DNA of 64,000 nucleotides from Verrucomicrobiaceae bacterium UBA1938 (GCA_002336895.1 DDFC01000043.1:231422-295421), one strand, 5' to 3'. Positions 22,951-33,314 are shown, numbered from the stretch's first letter. Translations and numbers: made by a program. Notes: generated by a model not told the origin, from the sequence alone.

Positions 22951-24768
22951 ATGTACCTAAATACAATTCAGCACAACGCCACTACTTGCAGTCGGATTCT
23001 GATTGTGACCGAAGAGAGTACTCTGCAGGAGGATTTACGGATTTCGCATGCCCTGCAGAATTCGAGTCATGGTGGCAGCTCTGCAGCGATGATGAGCGGT
23101 GTGTCGTCTGGCAGCAAAGCCAGGGCAGTGGCAACACCGCCGGAGGTGGTGTGCACGGGGAATGAGAAGGAAGTGCTGGGGCTGGTGGAGGCGGCGTCGC
23201 AGGAGCACCGGCCATTCAGCCTGGTGATCATGGACGGCCGAATTTTCTATGGCAAAGATTACCGGCATTTGATCGGGCGCCTTTGGCAGGCGCAGCGAGA
23301 TCTGCATGTGGTGCTGCATGCGGTGTCGCAGCTGGAGTCGTATGAGCAGATTCCGATTGATCTGGGGGCGAACCCGCAGCTTTTGGTTTTTAAATTTCGG
23401 CTGGTGCCGTTTGAGATCACGCAGCTGATCCGTACGCTGACGACGAGGCATGCGGCGGATCAGCAGAGTTCGCACCGGTCCCTGAACCTGAATGCGCAGC
23501 TGCTGGAGATGACTTCGAAGTTTGAGGATGTGAGCAACCGGCTGTGTCTGGAGCAGGACCACAGGCGGCAGCTGGAGGACCAGCTGTGCAAAAACCAAAG
23601 ACTGGAGACGGTGGGGCGCTTTGCGGCAGCGATGGGGCATTTTTTCAACAATTACCTGACGGTGATCCAAGGGCACCTGGATGTGGCGCTGAGAAATGGC
23701 GGTGGTGCTGCGCCGCAGGAGACGATCCTGAAGGAGCTGCTGATCGCGACGCAGCGTGCGGCGGGTGTGACATCGCAGTTTGTGTCATTCAACCGGCGTG
23801 AATACCTGCAGCCTGCGCCTATGCACCTGCCGCAGATCATCGAGGGGCAGGCGGAGGTGCTGCAGAAGGCGGTGGGAGAGCAGATCGTGATCCAGATCAG
23901 CCACCAGCCGGGGCTGCCCAGTGTGATGGCGGATCAGGCGTCTTTGGAGCAGATCATCTTCAACCTGCTGATCCATGCGCGGGAGTCTATGCCGAATGGC
24001 GGGCGGCTGATGATCCAGACGCGGGAGGTTTCCATCGCCGACACCGCGGCAGCCGGGCAGGTGCATGCGGAGGCAAAGCCGGGCAGGTACGTGGTGATGA
24101 GCATTTCGGACACGGGGAAGGGGCTGACGCCTGAGGAGCAGGCGGGGCTTTTTGATGCGTCCAAACTGACGTCGGGCCAGGAAGGGAGCGCAGACATCGC
24201 GCTGATCCTTGTGCTGGGGCTGGTGCGGATGCAGGGGGGGTGGATCGATGCGCGCAGTGTGCTGGAGGTGGGGACGGAGTTTTCGATTTACCTGCCGGTG
24301 GCGACGGGTGCTGCTGCGGATGTGCCTGCGCCAAGCGCAGCTGTGACGACCGACAAAAAGCTGCTGGGGCAGAAGGTGGAGGAGGAGGCCTCGACGATAC
24401 TGGTGGTGGATGATGAGGACTCTGTGCGGCAGGTGATGGAGTATGTGCTGACGAGCCAGGGGCACAGGGTGCTGACGGCGGCGGATGCGAACGAGGCATG
24501 GGCGATCTGGCGTGAGAAGGCGTCTGTGATCAGGCTGGCGCTGATCGATGTGAAGCTGCCTGGAGGGGTGAGCGGTTTTGACCTGGAGAAGGCGCTGGCC
24601 ACGGAGGACCCGACGCTGCCGGTGATCTTTACGTGTGGCTATTCGCCGACGAGCCTGAGCAATGCGAAGGAGCTGAAGGCGGGTGAAAATTTTCTGCCCA
24701 AGCCATTTGGGATGGTGGAGCTGCTCAACATCGTGGGGCAAGCCCTGCTGAAACCGGCGCGGCTGTGA
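22951..24768 (+). CDS. Soluble hybrid histidine kinase: pseudo-receiver, transmitter, receiver
   Basis: The 605 residues lack TM segments. Residues 14-165 resemble a receiver fold (LILIVTEES-like start and LVIMDG with D95), but the acidic pair is missing and a long loop is inserted, so this is a pseudo-receiver. A coiled coil leads to HisKA with AAAMGHFFNNYLTVIQG (H230), a variant of the usual GxxHDFNN. The ATPase domain has an N-box (IIFNLLIHARESM) and SDTGKG but a degenerate G2 (GSADIALILV). The C-terminal receiver (about 482-600) is intact with VVDDED, D533 (LIDVKLPGG) and KPF. It is transcribed divergently from the kinase-regulator-FadL unit. Confidence 0.82.
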   Translation: MYLNTIQHNATTCSRILIVTEESTLQEDLRISHALQNSSHGGSSAAMMSGVSSGSKARAVATPPEVVCTGNEKEVLGLVEAASQEHRPFSLVIMDGRIFYGKDYRHLIGRLWQAQRDLHVVLHAVSQLESYEQIPIDLGANPQLLVFKFRLVPFEITQLIRTLTTRHAADQQSSHRSLNLNAQLLEMTSKFEDVSNRLCLEQDHRRQLEDQLCKNQRLETVGRFAAAMGHFFNNYLTVIQGHLDVALRNGGGAAPQETILKELLIATQRAAGVTSQFVSFNRREYLQPAPMHLPQIIEGQAEVLQKAVGEQIVIQISHQPGLPSVMADQASLEQIIFNLLIHARESMPNGGRLMIQTREVSIADTAAAGQVHAEAKPGRYVVMSISDTGKGLTPEEQAGLFDASKLTSGQEGSADIALILVLGLVRMQGGWIDARSVLEVGTEFSIYLPVATGAAADVPAPSAAVTTDKKLLGQKVEEEASTILVVDDEDSVRQVMEYVLTSQGHRVLTAADANEAWAIWREKASVIRLALIDVKLPGGVSGFDLEKALATEDPTLPVIFTCGYSPTSLSNAKELKAGENFLPKPFGMVELLNIVGQALLKPARL

Positions 24769-25137
24769 GGCGAGGAGAGAGAGGACGTGGCGATTTTTCT
24801 GGTTTTTAATGACGTGGGCAAGCCTGCGTGGTGGAAATGGCCGGGATGGTTTTTATTAAAATGAGCAGCTGTGGCAATTTGGCTGTTACCTGGTCTTGAC
24901 CGGAACGGGTGATGGCCGGAAAGAAAGGCATGGCTCTCCCGCATAGCTTATTGCCCATCTGCAGCTTATGGCCGCAAAACTGCGCCAAGGACAGAGCGCC
25001 TCTGGCCGTTGAAGGACATCCATGTGTGCCGCCATGCAGAGAGTCTTCCGGCGTCAGAAATGTTCAAAAATGGGCAGCCCAGCGGTGAGAATGACCTCAC
25101 ACAGCAGGGTGGCAACGCCTGAGGAAGGCATGGGGTC
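24769..25137. other. Intergenic region (369 bp) without a recognisable gene
   Basis: No convincing open frame, terminator or riboswitch was found. I looked for a c-di-GMP (GEMM-type) fold because signalling genes flank it, and did not find the conserved core. It presumably carries the promoter and leader of the following PAS kinase gene. Confidence 0.5.
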
Positions 25138-28100
25138 ATGAAATCTGGGCTAACAGATTTCAGGAGGAATGCGCGGGAACAGCGCCTGGATGGCAGCCTG
25201 GTCATCATGACGGGGCCGGATGGTGCTGTGCACTCGGTGGAGGGGGCCTTGAGGCTGAGGGAGGGAGAGGACGCCCGCCCGCTGCGGCCGCAGCCGGGAG
25301 AGGATTGTTTTGAATTCTTTGCGAGGGAGTGCGCGCTTTTGTATGACGGTGCTGAGAAGTGGGGAGGGATGCTGAGAGAGGTGCTGGGGCGGAGCTCTGC
25401 GGGAGTGCGCCTGGAGGCCTGTGCCAAGGGGGCCGAGCCGCTGGTGTGGGTGGAGATGACGCTGCTGCCGCAAGCGGTGGCGGGAGGGGCGGGGGCGCTG
25501 ATCACGTGTGTGGACATCTCTGAGCGCAAGAGGGAGGAGATGGAGCTGAGGAACCGTGAGGTGCAGGGGCGGGCGATCGTGGATTCTGAGCCGGAGTGTG
25601 TGAAGATCGTGGATCAAGAAGGGCGGCTGCGGGAGATGAATCCTGCGGGGCTGAAGATCATCGGTGCGGAGAGCCTTGAGGAGGTGGAGGGGAGGCCTGT
25701 CATCGAGATGGTGCACCCTGAGGACCGTGATAGGTACCAGCGGCTGCATGAGCTGGTGGTGGCCGGAGGGTCAGGGAGCGAGGTGTTCCGGTTGGTAGGG
25801 CTGAAGGGGCGGCTGGTGTGGGTGGAGACGCATTCGGTGCCGCTGCGAGATGCGGAAGGGCGGGGAGTCGCTGTGCTGAGCGTGACGCGTGACATTTCCG
25901 AGACCAAGAAGGTGGAGGCGAGGCTGAGGCAGAACGAGGCCACCATGGCGGTGGCGCAAAGGATTTCGCATTTTGGGAGCTGGGAGCTGGACCTGACGCA
26001 GGAGGACAAGAATGCGCCGGGCAGGCTGAGCTGGTCTGATGAGGTGTACCGGATTTTTGGCCATGAGGTGGGAGGCATCGAGACCACGAATGAGAATTTT
26101 TTCCGTGCGGTGCATCCGGAGGACAGGGAGCAGATCCGGCAGGCGGTGAGTGAAGCCATCCGGACGCGGGGGCGGTATTCGATCGACCACCGGATCATCC
26201 TGCCAAATGGGGAGGTGAGGCATATTCACGAGGATGCGCAGATTTTTCTGGATGAGCAGACAGGGCGGCCGGTGAAGCTGGTGGGGACGGCGCATGACAT
26301 CACGGAGCGCAAGGTGGCGGAGGAGACGTTTAAGAACAGCGAGCTGCGCTTTCGCCGCGCGTTTGACAATGCCACGGTGGGGTTTGCCATCACGGACACG
26401 CGCGGGAAGATCCTGCACATCAACAAGCACTACTGCCAGATCACCGGCTATGCGGAGAGTGAAATGATCGGGCGCAGCTTTGCGGCCATCACGCATCCGG
26501 AGGATGTGGGACGCAAGCAGGAGATGAACAGGAGGCTGGTGGACGGAGAGATCAGCGATTTTGTGGTGGAGAAGCGCTACCTGCGCAAGAACGGCAAGGT
26601 GGCGTGGGTGGAGAACAGCGTGTCGGCGATCTGTGATGCGACTGGCGAGGTGCTGAACATGGTGGTGCTGTGCAAGGACATCACGAAGCCGAGGGAGGAT
26701 CAGGAGCATCTACGCCTGCTGGAGACGAGCGTGGCGCACCTGAACGACATCGTGATCGTGACGGAGGCGGAGCCGCTGCAGGAGCCGGGGCCGCGGATTG
26801 TGTTCGTGAACGAGGCGTTTACCAAGCAGACGGGATATACGCGGGAGGAGGCGCTGGGGTGCAGCCCGCGCTTTTTGCAGGGGCCGGGGAGCGACCGGTT
26901 TGCCCTGGCACGGATGCATGCGGCGCTGGCGCAGGGGCTTCCGATCAAGGAGGAGCTGACAAACTACCGGAAGGACGGGACATCGTTTGCGGTGGAGATG
27001 GACGTGGTGCCGATGGCGGATGCGAGCGGGAAGACGACGCATTTTGTGGCGGTGCAGCGGGACATCAGCGCGCGCAAGGAGGCGGCGGACCGGCTGTGGA
27101 AGAGCAACCTGAGGTATGAGAGGCAGCACATCGCGCTGGCGAGGATGATCCGCGCCGGGGTGATGCAGGCGGTGCACCTGGATGCGGCGTTCCGGCTGAT
27201 CACGGAGGAGATCGCGCACGCGATGGAGGTGGAGAGGGTGAGCATCTGGCGCTTTGACCAGAGCCGCAGCACGATCGTGTGCCAGGTGCTGTTTGAGTCT
27301 TCGGCGCGGCGGCATTCGTCCGGCATGGAGCTGCACTGCAAGGATTTCCCGGCCTATTTCCGTGCGATGGCGCAGAATGAGACCATCGCGGCAGATGATG
27401 CGCGGAAGGATGCGCGGACGTGTGAGTTCACGGAGAGCTACCTGACACCGCTGGGCATCACCTCCATGCTGGATGCGCCGCTGCATGTGGGGGGAGTGCT
27501 GGCCGGGGTGCTGTGCCATGAGCATGTGGGGCGGCAGCGGGACTGGCTGCCGGAGGAGAAGAGCTTTGCCACTTCGCTGGCGCATTTCATCTCCCTGGTG
27601 CTGGCGCAGTGGGAGCGCAGGCAGGTGGAGGAGATGCTGCGCCAGCAGGCGTCCCTGCTGGACAAGGCCAATGACGCCATTCTGGTGCGTGATCTGGACC
27701 ACCGGATCACCTACTGGAACAAGAGTGCTGAAAAACTTTATGGCTGGACGGCCGAGGAGGCGTGCGGGCGCAAAGTTTCCGAGCTGCTGTACCACGAGCC
27801 CTCGCAGTTTGAGGAAAGGAACAACAAGGTGCTCACTCATGGTGAATGGGCGGGAGAGATCCAGCAGGTTTCCAAATCAGGCGCGGAGATCACCGTGGAG
27901 GGGCGCTGGACGCTGGTGCGTGACATCGAGGGGAGGCCGAAGTGCATTCTGGCCATCAACACCAACATCACCGAGCAGAAGCGGCTGGAGGACCAGTTCC
28001 TGCGCGCCCAGCGCATGGAGAGCATCGGCACGCTGGCGGGCGGGATCGCGCATGACCTGAACAATGTGCTGACGCCGATTCTGATGTCGGTGGATCTGCT

Positions 28101-29136
28101 CAACCTGCGCATCAAGGACGCCTCCTTCCGGGAGACGCTTGACACGATCGCCACCAGTGCACGGAGGGGGGCGGACATGCTCAACCAGGTGCTGTCGTTT
28201 GCGCGGGGGATGGAGGGGCAGAAGACGCAGCTGCAAGTGGGCCGGCTGCTGCAGGATCTGGCGCGGATCGTGGGCGACACGTTCCCCAAGAACATTCATC
28301 TTCGCCTGAAGAACGAGCTGGATGAGAGCGGCATAGTGACCGGGGATCCCACGCAGATCCATCAGGTGCTGCTGAACCTGTGCGTGAATGCGCGGGATGC
28401 GATGCCCGGCGGCGGCACGCTGACCATCAGTGCGGAGCACATCCAGATCGACGCGCAGTATGCGGCGATGAACATCGAGGCGCGTGAGGGGCCGCACATC
28501 ATGATCAGTGTTGAGGACGACGGACTGGGCATTCCCCCGGAGGTGATGCCGAAAATCTTTGACCCTTTCTTCACCACCAAGGAAATGGGCAAGGGCACCG
28601 GGCTGGGACTTTCCACCTCACTGGCCATCATGAAGAGCCATGGTGGATTTTTCCGTGTGTACAGCGAGCCCGGTCATGGATCCTGCTTCCGGGTGTACCT
28701 GCCCACGCAGGCCACGGAGGTGATGGCCAGGCCGGTGGTGGAGGAGCCGGTGCTGCCGCGCGGCAACAACGAACTGGTGCTGCTGGTGGATGACGAGGCT
28801 GCGGTGAGGGAGATCACGCGGCAGACGCTGGAGGCATACGGCTACCGGGTGCTGCTGGCGGGAGACGGTGCGGAGGCGGTCTCTGTGTATGCCAAGCAGC
28901 AGAATGAGATCGCCCTGGTGCTGACGGACATGCGCATGCCGGTCATGGATGGCACGACAACGATCCAGGTGCTGATGAAAATGAATCCGGATGTGTGCAT
29001 CATCGCCGCGAGCGGGATCAACTCGAACCACAATGCCGCCCGGTCGGCGGGGGCGGGGGTGAGGCAGTTTCTACCCAAGCCGTACACGGCCGAGACGATC
29101 CTGCGCGCGCTGCATCAGGCGCTGCATGAGGGATGA
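25138..29136 (+). CDS. Multi-PAS/GAF soluble hybrid histidine kinase
   Basis: The 1332 residues contain no TM segment. Order from the N-terminus: a weak PAS (about 1-137), PAS (140-265), PAS of the HPEDR type (280-400), PAS (400-525), a LOV-like PAS (528-655), GAF (670-830), PAS (840-962), HisKA with GGIAHDLNNVLTPI (H972), ATPase (LNLCVNARDAMPG, VEDDGLGIP, GTGLGLST) and a receiver with D1264 and KPY. The LOV-like PAS reads GCSPRFLQG; the flavin-binding Cys of true LOV domains (NCRFLQ) is Pro here, so photochemistry is unlikely. Cytosolic redox, ligand or light sensing cannot be told apart. Its transmitter closely resembles that of the convergent neighbour, indicating duplication. Confidence 0.88.
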   Translation: MKSGLTDFRRNAREQRLDGSLVIMTGPDGAVHSVEGALRLREGEDARPLRPQPGEDCFEFFARECALLYDGAEKWGGMLREVLGRSSAGVRLEACAKGAEPLVWVEMTLLPQAVAGGAGALITCVDISERKREEMELRNREVQGRAIVDSEPECVKIVDQEGRLREMNPAGLKIIGAESLEEVEGRPVIEMVHPEDRDRYQRLHELVVAGGSGSEVFRLVGLKGRLVWVETHSVPLRDAEGRGVAVLSVTRDISETKKVEARLRQNEATMAVAQRISHFGSWELDLTQEDKNAPGRLSWSDEVYRIFGHEVGGIETTNENFFRAVHPEDREQIRQAVSEAIRTRGRYSIDHRIILPNGEVRHIHEDAQIFLDEQTGRPVKLVGTAHDITERKVAEETFKNSELRFRRAFDNATVGFAITDTRGKILHINKHYCQITGYAESEMIGRSFAAITHPEDVGRKQEMNRRLVDGEISDFVVEKRYLRKNGKVAWVENSVSAICDATGEVLNMVVLCKDITKPREDQEHLRLLETSVAHLNDIVIVTEAEPLQEPGPRIVFVNEAFTKQTGYTREEALGCSPRFLQGPGSDRFALARMHAALAQGLPIKEELTNYRKDGTSFAVEMDVVPMADASGKTTHFVAVQRDISARKEAADRLWKSNLRYERQHIALARMIRAGVMQAVHLDAAFRLITEEIAHAMEVERVSIWRFDQSRSTIVCQVLFESSARRHSSGMELHCKDFPAYFRAMAQNETIAADDARKDARTCEFTESYLTPLGITSMLDAPLHVGGVLAGVLCHEHVGRQRDWLPEEKSFATSLAHFISLVLAQWERRQVEEMLRQQASLLDKANDAILVRDLDHRITYWNKSAEKLYGWTAEEACGRKVSELLYHEPSQFEERNNKVLTHGEWAGEIQQVSKSGAEITVEGRWTLVRDIEGRPKCILAINTNITEQKRLEDQFLRAQRMESIGTLAGGIAHDLNNVLTPILMSVDLLNLRIKDASFRETLDTIATSARRGADMLNQVLSFARGMEGQKTQLQVGRLLQDLARIVGDTFPKNIHLRLKNELDESGIVTGDPTQIHQVLLNLCVNARDAMPGGGTLTISAEHIQIDAQYAAMNIEAREGPHIMISVEDDGLGIPPEVMPKIFDPFFTTKEMGKGTGLGLSTSLAIMKSHGGFFRVYSEPGHGSCFRVYLPTQATEVMARPVVEEPVLPRGNNELVLLVDDEAAVREITRQTLEAYGYRVLLAGDGAEAVSVYAKQQNEIALVLTDMRMPVMDGTTTIQVLMKMNPDVCIIAASGINSNHNAARSAGAGVRQFLPKPYTAETILRALHQALHEG

Positions 29137-29144
29137 GGGAGGAG

Positions 29145-32100
29145 TCAGGCGGCGCCGGAGGCCGGGTGCAGCACGTCGCTGAGCGCCTCCAGCAGGGCGT
29201 CTGCGTTGTAGGGCTTGCGCAGGAAGTGCTTTACGCCGAGGCCGTTGACCTGCGCCTGCATCTGGTGGCTCAGGCCGCTGGCGCCGATGATGGGCAGTGA
29301 GGGGTGGATCTTGAGCAGGGCCTGGATGAGGGTGGGGCCGTCCATGTTGGGCATCATCATGTCCGTGATGAGTGCGGAGGGCTTTTCGGCGCTTTTGAGG
29401 AAGGTGGCGATGGCGTCCGTGCCGTCGCTGGCGGCGATGACCCGGTAGCCGAAGGTTTCCAGCGTGTGCTTGGTGGCGGTGAGGATGGCGCTTTCATCAT
29501 CGACGATGAGGATGAGCTCTCCCTGGCCCATGCGGCGGGGAGCTTCGACGAGGGGGACTTCGCCGGCTTCCACGTCTGTCCTGGCGGGGAGGTAAACGCG
29601 GAAGACCGTGCCTTTGCCCATGCGGCTGGTGAGATCAATGAAGCCGTGGTGGGATTTGACGATGCCGAGGGTGGTGGCGAGGCCCAGGCCGGTGCCTTTG
29701 CCCATTTCCTTGGTGGTGAAGAAAGGGTCGAAGATGCGGTCCCGAACCTCGATGGGGATGCCGGTGCCGGTGTCCCGCACTTCGAGGACGACATAAGGGC
29801 CGGTTGTGGCATCGGGGTGCATGCTGGCAAACTGCTTGTCCACGACGATGTTGCCTGCGGTGATGTCCAGCTCTCCGCCCGTGGGCATGGCGTCGCGGGC
29901 GTTGACGCTGAGATTGAGCAGCACCTGATGCAGCTGGGTGGGGTCGCCCTCCACATTCCAGGTGTCCGGGGCGCAGGAGATGCTGCACTTGATGAACTTG
30001 GGGAAGGTTTCGTGGATGAGCTGCTCGATCTCCTGGAGCACATCCTGCGGACGCAGGCGCATGCTGCGGCCTTCGACGCCGCGCGCGAAGCTCAGGATCT
30101 GCTTCACCATTTCAGCGCCGCGGTTGGCGCTGTTTTCCATGGCGTTGAGCAGGTCGATGTCCCGCGGCTGCTGGAGCTTCATGCGCAGGATGCTGAGAGA
30201 CATGAGGATGGGGGTGAGCACATTGTTCAAGTCATGCGCCACGCCGCCTGCGAGTGTGCCGATGCTCTCCAGCCGCTGGTTGCGCAGGGACTGGGACTCC
30301 ATGCGGCGTTTTTCCGTGACATCGGTCATGAAGCCTTCGAGGTGGCGGATGACACCGTCTTCGGAGGGGATGCCCTGGCCGCGCTCCCAGATCCACTTCA
30401 CCGCGCCTTCGGCAGTGCGGATGCGGTAGCTGACTTCAAAGCGTTTGCCAGCGGCGACCGCCTCGGTCACGGTCTGACGCACCTGGTCACGGTCCTCGGG
30501 ATGGATGAGGTCTCCGAAGAAGACGTCGCCGTTGACGGCGAACATGTCGGCTTCGTAACCGGTGAGCTCGAGGCAGCCTTCGCTGATGAATTCGAGCGTC
30601 CATTTTTCGTCGATGAGGGAGCGGTAGGCGGCGCCGGGGAGGTTGCCCATGAGCGTCGAGATCATGCGTTCGTTTTCACGCAGAGCCTCGATGGCGCGCT
30701 GGCGTTCCTTTTCGCGCTCCACGGTTTCCATGGCGAAGGAGAGGTCATTGGCGAGTGCGCTGAGCACGCGGATCTCCTCTTCCTGGAAGCAGTCACGTTC
30801 GTCGGCGTAGATGAGCAACACGCCCACGGGGACGCCACCGGGTTTGAGGGGGAAGGCGGCGCATGAGCGGAAGCCGCGTTCCAGCGCGCGCTCGCGGAAG
30901 TAGAAGCTTTCGTCGTGCTCGATGTCGTTGGAGATCTCATGAGTGCCGCTGCGGAAGACACGCCCGGCGGGGCCGCGGCCCGAGGGATGGTCTCCACGGG
31001 TGATGAGGGTCAGGCCGTCGAGGTAGTTCTGGTAGCTGCCGGCGCATGCGGCGGGCTTGAGCACCTGGGAGAGTTCATCATAGAAGCCGATCCAGGCCAT
31101 CTTCATGCTGCCTTTTTCCACGGCGATGCTGACTGCGGCTTCATAGAGCAGCTGGGGCTCGCGGATGCGGACGATGGCTTCGTTGATGCTGCTGGACATG
31201 GCGTGCAGCCTGTTCAGGCGCAGCAGACGCTGTTCGTCGAGCTTGCGTTCGTGGATGTCCAGGGCGGAGCCCGCCATGCGGTAGGGCTCTCCGTTTTTGT
31301 CCCAGAGCGCCTGGCCGCGCGCCTCAAACCAGCGGTAGCCGCCCGACTTGACCTGCACGCGGAACTCGATGCAGTATTCCTTGCGGTATTCCAGATGGCT
31401 CTCCAGGGCGGCGCGTACCAGCGGCAGATCGTCTGGATGCATGCGCTGCTCCCAGGCAAAGAAGAGGCTGGGAAACTCCTCATGAGTGTAGCCTAGCAGC
31501 TCGCGGAAACGAGCGGAGTAATAGACGCCGCCGGTGCGGATGTCCCAGTCCCACACGCCGCCGGTGGAGCCCGTGGCGGCCAGGGCGTAGCGCTCTTCGC
31601 TCTGGCGCAGCGCCATCTCCGCCTGGTGGCGCTCCATCTCTGCAGCGGCGCGCACCGCGAAGAGCTGAAACATGGCCTGCAGGCGCTCCCGGTGGTCGAG
31701 TGCGTTGTCGCTAAACACGGAGATGACGCCGATGACGCGGCCGTCTGTGGCATGAAGGGGCATGCCCATGTAGCTGTTGGCGCTGAGCTCCTGGAGGAGG
31801 AGGTCGTCGGGGAAGTGCTGCCGCACATCGCGGTCGTAGTAACAGACGTCGCCGCTGGCCACGTTGTAGCACGGGGTGCCGACGAGGGAGCAGGTCTTGT
31901 TGGGGAGGATCTTGCCGTCTGCGCAGAAGCCCAGGGTGCGGACCATGCGGTCGCGCTCTGGGAGGAGCATGGCGACTGCGGCGTACCTGGCTTCGACGGC
32001 GCGCGCCACCTGAAGGCACAGGGACTGGAAGAAAGTCTCGCCGGTGCGTGCATCCACGCCCTCGGCCATGGCGCGCAGGGCGTCCTCCACTTTTTTCTCC

Positions 32101-33296
32101 ACGGTGATGTCCGATGCGAGGGAGAGGATGGACTGCAGCTCCCCGTCTTCATTGAGCAGGGCAGAATGATGCCATTCGCAGACGATCGCGCGGCGGTCTT
32201 TGGTGAAGTTGCGGTTGATGCAGGTGCTGCGAGACTCGGAGCGGTTGAGGAGGCGGTTTAGAGTGGCCTCGACGCGCGGTACGTCGTCGGGGTGGATAAA
32301 GTGCCAGTCGTGGTGGCTGCGGCCCATGACGGAGGCCTCGTTCCAGCCAAAGATTTTTTCCGCCTGGGGGGACCACCGGCAGATGCGCCCGCTGGTGTCA
32401 TACTCCACCAGTGCGAGCGAGGTGTTTTCCAGGTGGTAGAGCAGGGTGGCGTGAGCCTGCTGCTGGAGGGCCTCCTCCTGCTCACGGCGAGCGGTGAAGT
32501 CACGCAGGTTTCCGATGATGGCGACCGGTCTGCCCTCGCTGTCACTGACGATGGAGCGGTTGTCGCTGATCCAGCGGTAGCCGTTGTTTTTGTGCTGGAA
32601 GCGGTATTCGAGCACCGACTGGAAATCTCCGTCGAGGTCACGGGCGATGAGTTTTTCCAGCACGTCGCGCTTCTGCTGGAAGTCCTCGGGGTGGATCCGG
32701 GAGAACATGAAGCGGATGCCGCCGGCGGTGCACTCTTCGATGCTGAAGCCGAGCACCTGCTCCACCGCCGGGCTGATGTAGTCGTAGGTCAGCGTGGGAA
32801 GGCTGAGGCAGTATACGGGGTCTTTGGAGTTTCCCAGCACGGTGCGGAAGCGCTCCTCGCTGCGGCGGAGCTCGCTCTCGGTCTGCTTGCGTCTGGAGAT
32901 GTCACGCACGGTGACGACGAGGCTGACATGGCCCATGATCTCGGCTTTGCGCATGCTGAGCTCCACCCAGAAAATGCGGCCTGAGGCGGAGCGGGCCTGC
33001 CATTCGAAAAGCTGAGGGCCGTCTTCCGCCTTCTTCATCCAGAGCTGGGCTTCATCGAGGGTGTAGGGGGGGATGTTGACGCTGAGATCCGCGACGGACA
33101 TGCGCCTCATTTCCTGTGCGCTGTAGCCGTACATTTCACAGGCGCGCTGGTTGACCTCCAAGATGACGCCGGTGACGGGGTCGTGGATGAACACCGCATC
33201 ATTCAAGCAGTCGAAGACGCTGCGGAACCAGTCGTCCTGGGGCTTGACGTCCAGTTCATCTCTGGCTGCGAATCTGGGCTTGGTGGTAGTGATCAT
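29145..33296 (-). CDS. Multi-PAS/GAF soluble hybrid histidine kinase (convergent paralogue)
   Basis: The 1383 residues have no TM segment. The order is PAS (about 20-140), PAS (145-270), PAS (280-405), GAF (410-570), PAS (575-700), GAF (705-885) and PAS (890-1010). After these come HisKA with GGVAHDLNNVLTPI (H1021), ATPase (LNLSVNARDAMPTGG, RDTGTGIP, KGTGLGLATT) and a receiver with D1312 and KPY. The second GAF carries GDHPSGRGPAGRVFRSG, a common ligand-loop pattern. The stop is 8 bp from the stop of the other giant kinase, so the pair is tail to tail without room for a separate terminator. All catalytic boxes are intact. Signals unknown. Confidence 0.88.
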   Translation of the reverse strand: MITTTKPRFAARDELDVKPQDDWFRSVFDCLNDAVFIHDPVTGVILEVNQRACEMYGYSAQEMRRMSVADLSVNIPPYTLDEAQLWMKKAEDGPQLFEWQARSASGRIFWVELSMRKAEIMGHVSLVVTVRDISRRKQTESELRRSEERFRTVLGNSKDPVYCLSLPTLTYDYISPAVEQVLGFSIEECTAGGIRFMFSRIHPEDFQQKRDVLEKLIARDLDGDFQSVLEYRFQHKNNGYRWISDNRSIVSDSEGRPVAIIGNLRDFTARREQEEALQQQAHATLLYHLENTSLALVEYDTSGRICRWSPQAEKIFGWNEASVMGRSHHDWHFIHPDDVPRVEATLNRLLNRSESRSTCINRNFTKDRRAIVCEWHHSALLNEDGELQSILSLASDITVEKKVEDALRAMAEGVDARTGETFFQSLCLQVARAVEARYAAVAMLLPERDRMVRTLGFCADGKILPNKTCSLVGTPCYNVASGDVCYYDRDVRQHFPDDLLLQELSANSYMGMPLHATDGRVIGVISVFSDNALDHRERLQAMFQLFAVRAAAEMERHQAEMALRQSEERYALAATGSTGGVWDWDIRTGGVYYSARFRELLGYTHEEFPSLFFAWEQRMHPDDLPLVRAALESHLEYRKEYCIEFRVQVKSGGYRWFEARGQALWDKNGEPYRMAGSALDIHERKLDEQRLLRLNRLHAMSSSINEAIVRIREPQLLYEAAVSIAVEKGSMKMAWIGFYDELSQVLKPAACAGSYQNYLDGLTLITRGDHPSGRGPAGRVFRSGTHEISNDIEHDESFYFRERALERGFRSCAAFPLKPGGVPVGVLLIYADERDCFQEEEIRVLSALANDLSFAMETVEREKERQRAIEALRENERMISTLMGNLPGAAYRSLIDEKWTLEFISEGCLELTGYEADMFAVNGDVFFGDLIHPEDRDQVRQTVTEAVAAGKRFEVSYRIRTAEGAVKWIWERGQGIPSEDGVIRHLEGFMTDVTEKRRMESQSLRNQRLESIGTLAGGVAHDLNNVLTPILMSLSILRMKLQQPRDIDLLNAMENSANRGAEMVKQILSFARGVEGRSMRLRPQDVLQEIEQLIHETFPKFIKCSISCAPDTWNVEGDPTQLHQVLLNLSVNARDAMPTGGELDITAGNIVVDKQFASMHPDATTGPYVVLEVRDTGTGIPIEVRDRIFDPFFTTKEMGKGTGLGLATTLGIVKSHHGFIDLTSRMGKGTVFRVYLPARTDVEAGEVPLVEAPRRMGQGELILIVDDESAILTATKHTLETFGYRVIAASDGTDAIATFLKSAEKPSALITDMMMPNMDGPTLIQALLKIHPSLPIIGASGLSHQMQAQVNGLGVKHFLRKPYNADALLEALSDVLHPASGAA

Positions 33297-33314
33297 GGAT
33301 CAGCGGGGCGGTCG

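Noticed and set aside
19974..24939. 13-bp identity GGCATGGCTCTCC at 19974 and 24927
   Set aside because: Opposite orientation relative to the genes, no longer similarity, and repeats of this length are expected by chance in 64 kb.
24769..25137. Possible c-di-GMP riboswitch in the long gap before a PAS kinase
   Set aside because: No conserved GEMM core or tetraloop/receptor pattern could be found by eye.
26848..26890. Blue-light LOV photoreceptor
   Set aside because: The adduct-forming Cys is replaced by Pro; kept only as a LOV-like PAS observation.
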